Positions 27,829-34,848 of a stretch of 34,995 nt of DNA are shown here, one piece after another; positions within the stretch are counted from its first letter, which is position 1, and every line of letters starts with the position of its first letter. Below the pieces are notes generated by a model. That model was not told the DNA's origin and did not search any database. It saw nothing but the letters and a program-made list of their open reading frames with translations. The DNA is from Rhodobiaceae bacterium (GTDB taxonomy: Bacteria; Pseudomonadota; Alphaproteobacteria; Puniceispirillales; Puniceispirillaceae), in the NCBI GenBank assembly GCA_018624035.1, contig JAAZUU010000011.1, positions 1 to 34,995 on the forward strand, given 5' to 3'. Made by a program: the position numbers and the translations under genes.

Positions 27829-28960
27829 CCGAGAAGGCGCAGCGGCGCTGTCCCCGATCGAAGAGGTGATTGCCGATGCGCGCGCCGGTAAATTGTTTGT
27901 CCTTGTCGATGATGAGGACCGGGAAAATGAGGGTGATCTGTGCATTATCGGTGATTGGGCCACGGCGGAGGCAATCAATTTCATGGCCAAATATGGTCGT
28001 GGCCTGATCTGTCTCGCCCTGACACGGGCACGGACCGAGGCGCTGGGGCTGTCGCTCATGGAACGGCGGAATGAAAGCCGTCACCAGACAGCCTTTACCG
28101 TTTCCATCGAGGCCCGTGAAGGTGTGACCACCGGTATTTCTGCTGCGGATCGCGCGCACACCATCCGCACAGCGATCAACCCGCAATGTACCGGCGAGAA
28201 TATCACCACCCCGGGTCACATCTTTCCGCTTGTGGCGCGTGACGGCGGCACTCTCGTGCGCGCTGGTCATACCGAGGCGGTGATCGACATTGCGCGGGCC
28301 GCCGGTTATGACGACCCGTCAGGCGTGATCTGCGAGATCATGAAGGATGATGGCGAGATGGCGCGCCTGCCTGACCTGGTGGATTTTGCGCGGGAACATG
28401 ATCTGAGGATTGGCTCGATTGCTGATCTTATCGCCTATCGCCGCGCCAGCGAGACGCTTGTCCAGCGCACCGTGGAAACAGTGATAAAGGGCCGGATCGG
28501 CGGTGAATGGCGTCTGATGGTGTTCGAGAACACGGTGTCAGGGGTCGAGCATGTGGCGATGATCAAGGGGGATATCTCGACCCGGGATCCGGTTCTCGTG
28601 CGCATGCACAGGCTCGACATGATGGCCGATGTGCTTGGCGAGATTTCCGATCGGCGCAGTGGCAATGAACTGGAAAGCGCGATGCAGGTGGTCGCCGAGG
28701 AAGGGCGGGGAATCGTCGTGCTTTTGCGCGAATCATCAAAAACCAGCCTGTCCGAGACAATCGGTGCCGCGATGAGCGGGACGCCGGCCCACGATCCGTC
28801 ACATGGCCTTCGCGAATATGGTGTGGGAGCGCAGATTCTGCACGAGCTTGGTGTGCGTCAGATGGTATTGCTGTCGAACAGGCCGGCCAATGTGATCAGT
28901 CTTGATGGTTATGATCTGGAGATCGTCGACTGGCGACGTCTCAGTGGCGACCCGGGCTGA
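27815..28960 (+). CDS. ribB: DHBP synthase with degenerate GTP cyclohydrolase II domain (RibBX type)
   Basis: This 381-residue protein makes 3,4-dihydroxy-2-butanone-4-phosphate from ribulose-5-phosphate. The N-terminal half (about residues 10-205) has intact RibB motifs: [14 protein letters not shown], the EARxGVTTGIS-like [18 protein letters not shown], and [14 protein letters not shown]. The C-terminal half resembles GTP cyclohydrolase II ([40 protein letters not shown]). The three zinc cysteines of that enzyme are absent ([19 protein letters not shown] region), and the HRQEGRxIGL motif is replaced by [14 protein letters not shown]. It should therefore lack cyclohydrolase activity, as known for RibBX variants of Proteobacteria. 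The start overlaps the riboflavin synthase gene by 14 bases. Confidence 0.9.
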   Translation: MTAGNREGAAALSPIEEVIADARAGKLFVLVDDEDRENEGDLCIIGDWATAEAINFMAKYGRGLICLALTRARTEALGLSLMERRNESRHQTAFTVSIEAREGVTTGISAADRAHTIRTAINPQCTGENITTPGHIFPLVARDGGTLVRAGHTEAVIDIARAAGYDDPSGVICEIMKDDGEMARLPDLVDFAREHDLRIGSIADLIAYRRASETLVQRTVETVIKGRIGGEWRLMVFENTVSGVEHVAMIKGDISTRDPVLVRMHRLDMMADVLGEISDRRSGNELESAMQVVAEEGRGIVVLLRESSKTSLSETIGAAMSGTPAHDPSHGLREYGVGAQILHELGVRQMVLLSNRPANVISLDGYDLEIVDWRRLSGDPG

Positions 28961-28970
28961 GGGGGACGGA

Positions 28971-29408
28971 ATGAGCGGACATTTTCTGATTGTCGAGGCG
29001 CGCTTCTATGAAGCGCTTGCCGATGCGCAGGCCGAAGGGGCCATCCGGGCGCTTGATGCCGCCGGTGCCACGCATGATCGAGTCAGTGTTCCGGGGGCGC
29101 TGGAAATCCCGGCTGCCATTGCATTTGCGCATGGCGGGGCGAAACATTATGACGGCTATGTCGCGCTGGGTTGCGTGATTCGGGGTGAGACAACGCATTA
29201 TGACACCGTCTGCAACGAATCGGCACGCGCGCTGATGGATTTGTCGATCGCTGACAATCTGGCCATCGGCAACGGCATCCTCACCGTCGAGAATGAGGAT
29301 CAGGCATGGGCGCGCGCCGATCATCGGCGTAAGGACAAGGGTGGAGGCGCCGCCGAGGCCGCGCTTGCCATGGTCCGGCTGAGAGCCGAGCTTCACGCCG
29401 ATGGCTGA
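28971..29408 (+). CDS. ribH: 6,7-dimethyl-8-ribityllumazine synthase
   Basis: This 145-residue enzyme joins the RibB product to the pyrimidine made by RibD, forming the lumazine substrate of riboflavin synthase. Motifs are [46 protein letters not shown] and the C-terminal [18 protein letters not shown]. The last replaces the usual NGxLTxxxxxQAxxR; the catalytic His is in [11 protein letters not shown] 28971 follows GGGGGA. It overlaps nusB by eight bases (ATG at 29401), a conserved arrangement. Confidence 0.94.
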   Translation: MSGHFLIVEARFYEALADAQAEGAIRALDAAGATHDRVSVPGALEIPAAIAFAHGGAKHYDGYVALGCVIRGETTHYDTVCNESARALMDLSIADNLAIGNGILTVENEDQAWARADHRRKDKGGGAAEAALAMVRLRAELHADG

Positions 29409-29892
29409 TGCCGGCAAGGATTTGAAACCGGTTCCGGTACGCCGCCGGTCGGCGGCGCGTCTGGCAGCCGTTCAACTCTCCTATCAGGGGCAGATGTCCG
29501 GACAGTCTGTTGCTGAATTTCTGCCAGCTTTCCTGACGCATTACAGTGATGACATACGCAAGTCCTTCCGAGTGAAGGACATCGACAATGCGCATCTGAA
29601 CGCACTCGCGTCAGCTGTAGAGGCGCAGCAAGACATGCTCGACTCCGCGCTTGGTGATTGCCTTGCCGATGGCTGGACGATGGACCGGCTGACCGTTCTC
29701 GATCGGGCAGTGCTTCTCGCCGGTGCGTGTGAGTTGATGACGATGCCACATCTGCCGGCACGCGCGGTGGTCAGCGAATATGCTGCCATCGCGGATGTGT
29801 GCGGCTGTGATGTCGGTTTTGTCAATGCCGTGCTGGATCGCGTGGCGCACAAGGCCCGCAAGGTCGAGATGGCCGGTCGGGGTGATATCTAG
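29401..29892 (+). CDS. nusB: Transcription antitermination protein NusB
   Basis: This 163-residue all-helical protein binds boxA RNA together with NusE (S10) and supports antitermination in rRNA operons. [21 protein letters not shown] is the typical N-terminal helix. The [32 protein letters not shown] stretch and [14 protein letters not shown] are the C-terminal signature. It is joined to ribH by an eight-base overlap, as in many Proteobacteria, and closes the rpiB-rib run. Only 29 bases separate its stop from the end of the convergent bamE; no clear terminator is visible there. Confidence 0.95.
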   Translation: MADAGKDLKPVPVRRRSAARLAAVQLSYQGQMSGQSVAEFLPAFLTHYSDDIRKSFRVKDIDNAHLNALASAVEAQQDMLDSALGDCLADGWTMDRLTVLDRAVLLAGACELMTMPHLPARAVVSEYAAIADVCGCDVGFVNAVLDRVAHKARKVEMAGRGDI

Positions 29893-29921
29893 AAGACAGC
29901 CTTGGTCCCGGCAACGTTCGC

Positions 29922-30386
29922 TCAGCGGGGTTTGCGGCGCAGGGTCGAGAAAATCTGCTCGGTCACGCCGAAATTATCGCCCGGCGTCGGTGATTTCTCA
30001 TCAAGATAGGCAATGGTGTTGCCGCTGCTCTCGTCACGTATTTCGACCTCGGTGACGAAATCCGAATCATCAAGCGAAATCACGACCATCGTCCGCGTCG
30101 ATATCCGTTTGCGACCGCCCGGCGGTTCGATCATGACCTCGCCGAGATAATAGATCTTGCCGGAATCAAAGGCGCCCTCAAAACTCGGCTTGCCAAGAAT
30201 GGCCCGCAGGTCGGCGCGCGTGGTCTGGCCGGGGATGATTTGGTCAAGTTCGGTGCTGTCAACGCTGTGACCGTGTGGCGCGATCCGTGCCTCGCAACCC
30301 GCGAGGCCAATCACCGCAACCATGGCGACAAGCACCGCCCGCAACTGCCCTGCGCCCGGAAATGCGTCAAACAAGCCTCTGGTCAT
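29922..30386 (-). CDS. bamE: Outer-membrane assembly lipoprotein BamE (SmpA/OmlA family)
   Basis: This 154-residue lipoprotein is part of the BAM complex, which inserts beta-barrel proteins into the outer membrane. The signal peptide ends in the lipobox GLAGC (Cys31). The SmpA/OmlA domain has IIPGQTTRADLRAILGKPSFEGAFDSGKIYYLGEVM, the family core, then VVISLDDSDFVTEVEIRDE. A minus-strand AGGA eight bases before the ATG supports this start. It is divergent from the bc1 chaperone gene (84-base gap) and convergent with nusB. Confidence 0.92.
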   Translation of the reverse strand: MTRGLFDAFPGAGQLRAVLVAMVAVIGLAGCEARIAPHGHSVDSTELDQIIPGQTTRADLRAILGKPSFEGAFDSGKIYYLGEVMIEPPGGRKRISTRTMVVISLDDSDFVTEVEIRDESSGNTIAYLDEKSPTPGDNFGVTEQIFSTLRRKPR

Positions 30387-30470
30387 GCTGATGGTCCTGC
30401 TTTACTTATGCATGGCGTTGTCACGGCCTTGGCGGTGGCCGGAGCGTTACCTTAATAGGATGGTACGGTG

Positions 30471-31007
30471 ATGGAAAGCCAAGAAAGAGGGTGGCTTGGA
30501 AATATGCTTGGTTGGGGCCGTCGGCGTCAGCTCAGTACGTCAGAGATGCTGTATGGCAACGCTGTCGCGATTGCCAGGGAGCCGTCATTTTTCCGCGACC
30601 ATGGTGTTGCCGACACGGTTGATGGCCGCTTCGATGCGCTGGCTCTGGTGGTGGCGCTGGTGATGAGGCGCCTCAAATCCTGTGGTGACGAAGGAGCCGA
30701 ACTCAGCCAGCAACTGTTCGACTCAATGTTCTCTGATATGGACCTCTCGCTTCGCGAGATGGGCGCTGGTGATATAGGTGTCAGCAAGCGCGTCCGGATC
30801 ATGGCCGAAGCCTTCATGGGACGCCTTGATGCCTATGTGAGCGCGATTGATGATGGTGACCGCGAGGCACTGGCCGCCGCCATCGGCCGCAATCTGCTCC
30901 GCGATGAGGGAACTGCCAGTCCCGAGCTTGTCGATTTTGTCCTGGCGCTTGAGTCGCGTCTGTCGGCGCTTGAGGATGATGTTCTGCTGGCCGGCGAGCT
31001 TGGTTAG
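30471..31007 (+). CDS. Ubiquinol-cytochrome c chaperone family protein (Cbp3-like)
   Basis: This 178-residue protein belongs to the ubiquinol-cytochrome C chaperone family, related to mitochondrial Cbp3, which helps assemble cytochrome b into the bc1 complex. It has no signal peptide. Recognisable are HGVADTVDGRFDALALVVALVMRRL and, in the middle, LFDSMFSDMDLSLREMGAGDIGVSKRVRIMAEAFMGRLDAY, the family signature. GTG 30468 and ATG 30471 are adjacent; ATG was chosen. Its position between bamE and DUF177 is common in alphaproteobacteria. The true client was not tested. Confidence 0.87.
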   Translation: MESQERGWLGNMLGWGRRRQLSTSEMLYGNAVAIAREPSFFRDHGVADTVDGRFDALALVVALVMRRLKSCGDEGAELSQQLFDSMFSDMDLSLREMGAGDIGVSKRVRIMAEAFMGRLDAYVSAIDDGDREALAAAIGRNLLRDEGTASPELVDFVLALESRLSALEDDVLLAGELG

Positions 31008-31047
31008 GCGGCCCCGGTCATGCGCCATGGCGGGCGTTCGGGCGCTA

Positions 31048-31081
31048 TTGACATGGATTTTGGCACCGACGCCGCTATAGT
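31048..31081 (+). promoter_or_regulatory. TTGACA and TATAGT with non-standard spacing before DUF177
   Basis: A perfect TTGACA (31048-31053) and a good TATAGT (31076-31081) lie in the intergenic region, but 22 bases apart, which is too long for an ordinary sigma-70 promoter. One of the two may be used with a poorer partner. The region is the likely promoter of the DUF177-plsX-fabH run. Confidence 0.25.
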
Positions 31082-31140
31082 GCATCCCGAACGAAGGAAA
31101 GATGTGGCGATGTTATCATCGTGACATCAGATCGCTGCCA

Positions 31141-31647
31141 ATGAAGATTTTTTCGCTTGAAACATCGATTGATGTCGAGACCTTGCCGGTCAAAGGGCCG
31201 TATCGCGGCGCTCTTGCTGCCAGCGATGCGGATCTCGCCGCCCTGTCTGACAGATTCGGGTTCGTCGAGCTTGGCAATCTTGACGTGTCGGTGGAGATTG
31301 CCCGGGTTGGCCCGGATTCATGGGATGTGAAAGGCAGGCTGCAGGCGCGGCTTGTCCAGCCCTGTATTGTCACCGGCGAGCCTGTTCCGGAAACGGTGGA
31401 TTTCGGCATTGAAGAAAGGTATGTTCGGGCGGCGAATGAGGATGAGGAGGTCGTAGTAGGCCTCGAGGGTTCCGAACCACTGGTCGATGGGTGTATAGAA
31501 CTGGGCGAGATGGTGGCGCAGTCGCTGGCGCTGGCGGTCAATGCATGGCCGCGTACCGTTGACGCTCCGGACGAATTCAGGGCTGGTGATGTTGAAGATG
31601 CACATCCTTTTGCCAGCCTTGGCAGTCTGAAAATGCCCGGGAAGTGA
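31141..31647 (+). CDS. DUF177 (YceD-family) protein
   Basis: This 168-residue cytosolic protein of the DUF177/YceD family is linked in other bacteria to 23S rRNA metabolism, and the gene usually lies near plsX. The conserved block is RLVQPCIVTGEPVPETVDFGIEERYV, and VDGCIELGEMVAQSLALAVNAWPR follows. A family Cys pair is incomplete here: only one Cys lies in QPCIVTGE. The start is uncertain: ATG 31141 begins the conserved part without a clear Shine-Dalgarno, and ATG 31102 is in frame with AAGGA three bases before it, too close to be optimal. rpmF is not present between it and plsX. Confidence 0.85.
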   Translation: MKIFSLETSIDVETLPVKGPYRGALAASDADLAALSDRFGFVELGNLDVSVEIARVGPDSWDVKGRLQARLVQPCIVTGEPVPETVDFGIEERYVRAANEDEEVVVGLEGSEPLVDGCIELGEMVAQSLALAVNAWPRTVDAPDEFRAGDVEDAHPFASLGSLKMPGK

Positions 31648-31687
31648 ATGCCTCGGGCATCTGGTCAGAATGGGAAGGTTGTCGTTA

Positions 31688-32737
31688 GTGTGTGCCGATA
31701 CCAAAACAGTGAGGCTGGCGCTTGACGCCATGGGTGGTGACAACGCGCCCGCCTGTGTTGTCAGGGGTGCGGATATCGCCTGTCGGAACCATCCCCACCT
31801 TGCTGTCACCTTCTATGGTGACGAGGCGCGGATCAAGTCGTTTATTGGTAAGGCGCGTCATCTGGCTAACGCCCGCGTGATCCATACCGGTGAAGCGGTA
31901 TCTCCCGATGACACGGCGTCACAGGCAGTACGGCGCGGCAAGACAACGTCAATGTGGATGGCCATTGCCAGCGTTGCGGATGGCGAGGCTGACGCTGTTG
32001 TGTCAGCTGGCAATACCGGCGCGTTGATGGCGATGGCCAAGCTGCAGCTTCGTACAATGACCGGTGTGACACGCCCGGCTATCGCGGCGTTCTTTCCGAC
32101 TGTTGGCGAGCATATGTGCATGCTTGATCTCGGCGCCAATCTTGAGTGCGATGCCGAAAATCTGGTGCAGTTCGCGATTCTTGGCCAGGCGTTCCATCGA
32201 AGCCTGACAGGCAAGAGCGAGCCGCGCCTTGGTCTGCTGAATGTCGGTGAGGAAGAACAGAAGGGTCATGAATATCTGCGGGTGGCCTCGCGCCAACTGG
32301 CGGACCCTGAACTTGGCATCAATTATCAAGGGTTTGTCGAAGGGTCGGACCTGACCAACGGCAAGCTTGATGTCGTTGTGACGGATGGATTTTCAGGCAA
32401 CATCGCCTTGAAGACGGCCGAAGGAATTTCGGCCCTGTTCACACGGCTTTTGCGGCGCAGTCTGGCCAGTACGATGTTGTCACGGCTTGGCTATTTTCTG
32501 GCCCGCGGCGCGCTGTCGGAAATGCGTCGTCATATCGACCCGCGAAGCTATAATGGCGCGGTTTTTCTCGGCCTGAACGGAATCGCGGTAAAATCCCACG
32601 GCGGCACCGACAGGATCGGTTTTGCCAATGCCATCAATGTGGCATCGGAGCTTGTCGATCACGGATTCCTGCCAGATGTCAGTGAAGCCATTGCCCGCGG
32701 CAACACCATTCTGGAGCAGAAAAAAGAAGATGCCTGA
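31688..32737 (+). CDS. plsX: Phosphate acyltransferase PlsX
   Basis: This 349-residue peripheral membrane enzyme converts acyl-ACP to acyl-phosphate for phospholipid synthesis. Motifs are VRLALDAMGGDNAP at the start, AVVSAGNTGALMAMAKLQL, LLNVGEEEQKGHEYLR, DVVVTDGFSGNIALKTAEG and, near the end, YNGAVFLGLNGIAVKSHGG. The start is a GTG at 31688 because GGGAAGG lies nine bases before it (31672-31678). ATG 31670 is in frame and would add six residues but has no Shine-Dalgarno. It overlaps fabH by eight bases. Confidence 0.93.
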   Translation: MCADTKTVRLALDAMGGDNAPACVVRGADIACRNHPHLAVTFYGDEARIKSFIGKARHLANARVIHTGEAVSPDDTASQAVRRGKTTSMWMAIASVADGEADAVVSAGNTGALMAMAKLQLRTMTGVTRPAIAAFFPTVGEHMCMLDLGANLECDAENLVQFAILGQAFHRSLTGKSEPRLGLLNVGEEEQKGHEYLRVASRQLADPELGINYQGFVEGSDLTNGKLDVVVTDGFSGNIALKTAEGISALFTRLLRRSLASTMLSRLGYFLARGALSEMRRHIDPRSYNGAVFLGLNGIAVKSHGGTDRIGFANAINVASELVDHGFLPDVSEAIARGNTILEQKKEDA

Positions 32738-33716
32738 CGGTACGACATTGATGGTTTCCGTTGGCAGCTATCTGCCGGAACGTGTCATGACGAACCATGA
32801 CCTTGCCGAAATGGTCGATACCAGCGATGAATGGATTCGCCAACGCACCGGAATTGCGCAGCGCCACATCGTCGCCGAGGGTGAAAATACCTCGGATCTG
32901 GCCCGTAATGCCGCCGAACAGGCGCTGGCGCGGTGCGGGTTGACCGGTGCCGATATCGATCTGATTATCATCGCCACAAGCACCCCTGATGACACGTTTC
33001 CCTCAACCGCGACGAAGGTCCAGCACCAGATCGGCGCGACGAACGCCATTGCCTTTGACGTCCAGGCTGTGTGCGCCGGGTTTGTCTATGCCCTCGACGT
33101 GGCGGACGCCATGCTGTGCGCCGGCAGAGGATGCCGCGCGCTTGTCATCGGTGCCGAAAGTTTTTCAAAGATCCTGAATTGGGAAGACAGATCAACCTGT
33201 GTTCTGTTTGGTGACGGCGCCGGGGCGGTTGTGTTGGAGCGTTGCGAGGCCAACAGTGGCTATGGTGTGCTGGCGAGCCGCCTTCACGCTGATGGCGCGC
33301 ATCGCGATATCCTCTATGTCGATGGCGGGCCATCAAGTTCGGGCACTGTCGGGCATGTCCGGATGGAGGGGAACAAGGTCTTCAGGCACGCTGTGGAAAA
33401 ACTGTCTAGTGTCATGGACGAGGTTCTTGATGCAGCCGACATGACAGTTGAACAGGTTGACTGGCTGGTACCGCATCAGGCCAATATCCGCATCATCGAG
33501 GGCATGCAGAAGAAAATGGGCCTGTCTGATGACCGGGTGGTGAAGACGGTTCACGAACATGCCAACACCTCGGCCGCCTCGATTCCCCTTGCATTGGCGG
33601 CAGCTGTTGAGGACGGGCGTGTCCAAACCGGTCAGGTTCTGGCGTTCGAGGCGATAGGTGGCGGTCTTGTCTGGGGGGCGGCGCTCGTTCGCTACGGCCG
33701 ACCGAACAGTCAGTGA
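32730..33716 (+). CDS. fabH: Beta-ketoacyl-ACP synthase III
   Basis: This 328-residue thiolase-fold enzyme condenses acetyl-CoA with malonyl-ACP to start fatty-acid synthesis. The catalytic triad is in place: Cys115 in DVQAVCAGFVYALD, His249 in LVPHQANIRIIEG and Asn279 in HEHANTSAASIPLAL. TSDEWIRQRTGIAQRHI is the usual N-terminal signature. ATG 32730 overlaps the end of plsX; ATG 32751 is in frame as an alternative. The plsX-fabH-ihfA-merR order is typical of alphaproteobacteria. A 104-base gap to ihfA follows. Confidence 0.95.
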   Translation: MPDGTTLMVSVGSYLPERVMTNHDLAEMVDTSDEWIRQRTGIAQRHIVAEGENTSDLARNAAEQALARCGLTGADIDLIIIATSTPDDTFPSTATKVQHQIGATNAIAFDVQAVCAGFVYALDVADAMLCAGRGCRALVIGAESFSKILNWEDRSTCVLFGDGAGAVVLERCEANSGYGVLASRLHADGAHRDILYVDGGPSSSGTVGHVRMEGNKVFRHAVEKLSSVMDEVLDAADMTVEQVDWLVPHQANIRIIEGMQKKMGLSDDRVVKTVHEHANTSAASIPLALAAAVEDGRVQTGQVLAFEAIGGGLVWGAALVRYGRPNSQ

Positions 33717-33727
33717 ATACATTAGCT

Positions 33728-33760
33728 GTTCAAACTAACCACCTGTAAGAATGTTTGAAA
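33728..33760. other. GTTCAAAC / GTTTGAAA spaced dyad upstream of ihfA
   Basis: GTTCAAAC (33728-33735) and GTTTGAAA (33753-33760) form an inverted repeat with a 7-bp arm (TTCAAAC/GTTTGAA) around a 17-base centre. It lies between the fabH stop and the ihfA promoter, upstream of the -35 box. It could be a regulator site; no T-run follows, so it is not an evident terminator. Confidence 0.4.
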
Positions 33761-33785
33761 TCGCGCAATTTATAAGTGCCGCTGA

Positions 33786-33814
33786 TTGACTCATTCATGA
33801 TTCGAGATTAGCGT
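33786..33814 (+). promoter_or_regulatory. ihfA promoter, predicted leaderless start
   Basis: TTGACT (33786-33791) and TAGCGT (33809-33814) are 17 bases apart. The expected start site is 33821, which is the A of the ihfA ATG, and no Shine-Dalgarno exists before it. Two GANTC sites lie in the promoter (GACTC 33788-33792, GATTC 33799-33803). The -35 is good, the -10 modest (3 of 6). Confidence 0.5.
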
Positions 33815-33820
33815 GACCGT

Positions 33821-34114
33821 ATGAGCAAGACATTGACACGCGCCGACCTCGCCGAGGCGGTTTACAGAAATATCGGCTTATCGCGCAATGAGTCAGCTGA
33901 ACTTGTTGAGACATTTCTTGAAGAAATGTGTGTATGTCTCGAAAAAGGCGAGGAAGTTAAGCTTTCGTCTTTTGGTACATTTTCGGTGCAGTCGAAACGT
34001 GAGCGAATCGGTCGTAATCCAAAGACCGGTGTCGAGGCGACCATCACACCGCGGCGCGTTCTGTCCTTCCGTCCGTCGCACATATTGAAAGACCGGGTTG
34101 ACGGCGAATCATGA
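33821..34114 (+). CDS. ihfA: Integration host factor subunit alpha
   Basis: This 97-residue nucleoid protein pairs with IHF beta to bend DNA in replication, recombination and promoter control. It belongs to the HU/IHF family: [22 protein letters not shown], then [25 protein letters not shown], with the intercalating proline at Pro67 in RNPKTG (65-70), and [19 protein letters not shown]. No Shine-Dalgarno precedes the ATG, and the promoter geometry suggests a leaderless mRNA. The stop overlaps the merR gene by four bases (ATGA). Confidence 0.94.
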   Translation: MSKTLTRADLAEAVYRNIGLSRNESAELVETFLEEMCVCLEKGEEVKLSSFGTFSVQSKRERIGRNPKTGVEATITPRRVLSFRPSHILKDRVDGES

Positions 34115-34473
34115 GCGAGAAAGCCTCCGACGCCTTTCGCACGATTTCAGAGGTTGCGGAGCATCTTGAAATACCACCGCATGTTCTGCGGTTCTGGGAA
34201 ACAAAATTCACCACTCTTCGTCCGCTGAAGCGCAGCGGCGGTCGCCGTTATTACCGGCCTGATGACGTGGCGCTTCTCGAGCGTATTCGTGACCTTCTCT
34301 ACAATGAAGGTTTCACCATCAAGGGTGCGCAGAAGCATATTGGCAGTCGCCAGGCTGGCGGTGTCGCCATGAGTGGCGGCAAGGGTGCCGGTGACGATCT
34401 TGCCGAGGCATTCACGACCTTGGGATCTGCGCGCGAGTCGCTGGCGCGACTGCGCAAGACTGTCGAAGGTTGA
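34111..34473 (+). CDS. MerR-family transcriptional regulator
   Basis: This 120-residue regulator has an N-terminal MerR helix-turn-helix: [25 protein letters not shown] (residues 9-33), followed by [34 protein letters not shown], the winged part. The C-terminal part is short, Gly-rich and then helical ([15 protein letters not shown]), with no recognisable effector domain or metal cysteines. A MerR-type gene directly after ihfA is a conserved alphaproteobacterial arrangement; its targets are not known to me. It overlaps ihfA by four bases. The 240 bases downstream hold the 13-bp repeat and the tRNA promoter. Confidence 0.9.
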   Translation: MSEKASDAFRTISEVAEHLEIPPHVLRFWETKFTTLRPLKRSGGRRYYRPDDVALLERIRDLLYNEGFTIKGAQKHIGSRQAGGVAMSGGKGAGDDLAEAFTTLGSARESLARLRKTVEG

Positions 34474-34587
34474 TTCCCGGTTCCTTTGCGCCTTTCGGTC
34501 ATTCGCGCCTCTCGGGCTTGTTCATCAAGACAAATCCTCCCGTTGACCCGATCCGCCGGCCCGATTCGCTTGTCGGAGCCGCCGGCC

Positions 34588-34672
34588 GAATCCGCCGGCC
34601 GAATCCGCCGGCCGAATCCGCCGGCCGAATCCGCCGACCGAATCCGCCGGCCGAATCCACCGGCCGAATCCG
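34588..34672. repeat. 13-bp tandem repeat, six copies plus a partial seventh
   Basis: The unit GAATCCGCCGGCC is repeated without gaps from 34588 to 34665, six times, then GAATCCG at 34666-34672. Copy 4 has GCCGACC and copy 6 has CCACCGGCC; the others are identical. Degenerate copies extend left to about 34550. Each unit begins with GAATC (a GANTC methylation site) and contains GCCGGC and CGGCCG palindromes. Because 13 is not a multiple of three, the open frames across it encode artificial 13-residue repeats and are not genes. It ends one base before the tRNA-Pro -35 box. Confidence 0.95.
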
Positions 34673-34673
34673 T

Positions 34674-34702
34674 TTGCGAACGCGCCATCTCTCGTCTATA
34701 AC
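34674..34702 (+). promoter_or_regulatory. Promoter of tRNA-Pro
   Basis: TTGCGA (34674-34679) and TATAAC (34697-34702) are separated by 17 bases. Transcription should begin near 34709, five bases before the mature 5' end of the tRNA. The -10 matches at five of six positions. Confidence 0.65.
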
Positions 34703-34713
34703 GCCTGTCGTGT

Positions 34714-34790
34714 CGGAGCGTAGCGCAGCCTGGTAGCGCACCTGCTTCGGGAGCAGGGGGTCGGAGGTTCGAATCCTCTCGCTCCGACCA
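34714..34790 (+). tRNA. tRNA-Pro (anticodon CGG)
   Basis: This 77-base cloverleaf has acceptor strands CGGAGCG (34714-34720) and CGCTCCG (34780-34786), discriminator A and an encoded CCA (34788-34790). The anticodon stem is CCTGC/GCAGG with loop TTCGGGA, so the anticodon CGG at 34748-34750 reads proline CCG. The T arm is GGAGG TTCGAAT CCTCT with GTTCGAATCC. The D loop contains AGCCTGGTAGC. CCG is frequent in this G+C-rich genome. Confidence 0.97.
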
Positions 34791-34791
34791 T

Positions 34792-34801
34792 TTGAATTCA
34801 A
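34792..34801. other. 10-bp palindrome after tRNA-Pro
   Basis: TTGAATTCAA is a perfect palindrome one base after the tRNA CCA end. With the larger hairpin downstream it makes the tRNA trailer strongly structured. Function unknown. Confidence 0.4.
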
Positions 34802-34819
34802 TGATTTATCCCGATTTTC

Positions 34820-34848
34820 ACGTTCAAATCCCGCAGGGGTTTGAACGT
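34820..34848. other. Strong 13-bp stem hairpin downstream of tRNA-Pro
   Basis: ACGTTCAAATCCC (34820-34832) pairs with GGGGTTTGAACGT (34836-34848), with one G-T wobble and a three-base GCA loop. This is the longest stem I found in the window. No T-run follows directly, though CTTTTAT occurs about 25 bases later. It could be a tRNA transcript processing or termination structure, or a protein-binding site. The rest of 34849-34995 holds another GTTTGAAC (34862-34869) and a small inverted repeat ACAAC/GTTGT (34959-34963 and 34969-34973), and no gene I can support. Confidence 0.75.

Noticed and set aside
31102-31124. Tiny leader-peptide frame before DUF177
   Set aside because: GTG 31104 / ATG 31110 reads only a few codons to a stop, with no regulatory codons or attenuator hairpins.
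34470-34801. Open frames on both strands with RIRRPNPPAESAG-like repeats
   Set aside because: They are read-through of the 13-bp DNA repeat, which stays open in several frames at once, and they run into the tRNA gene.
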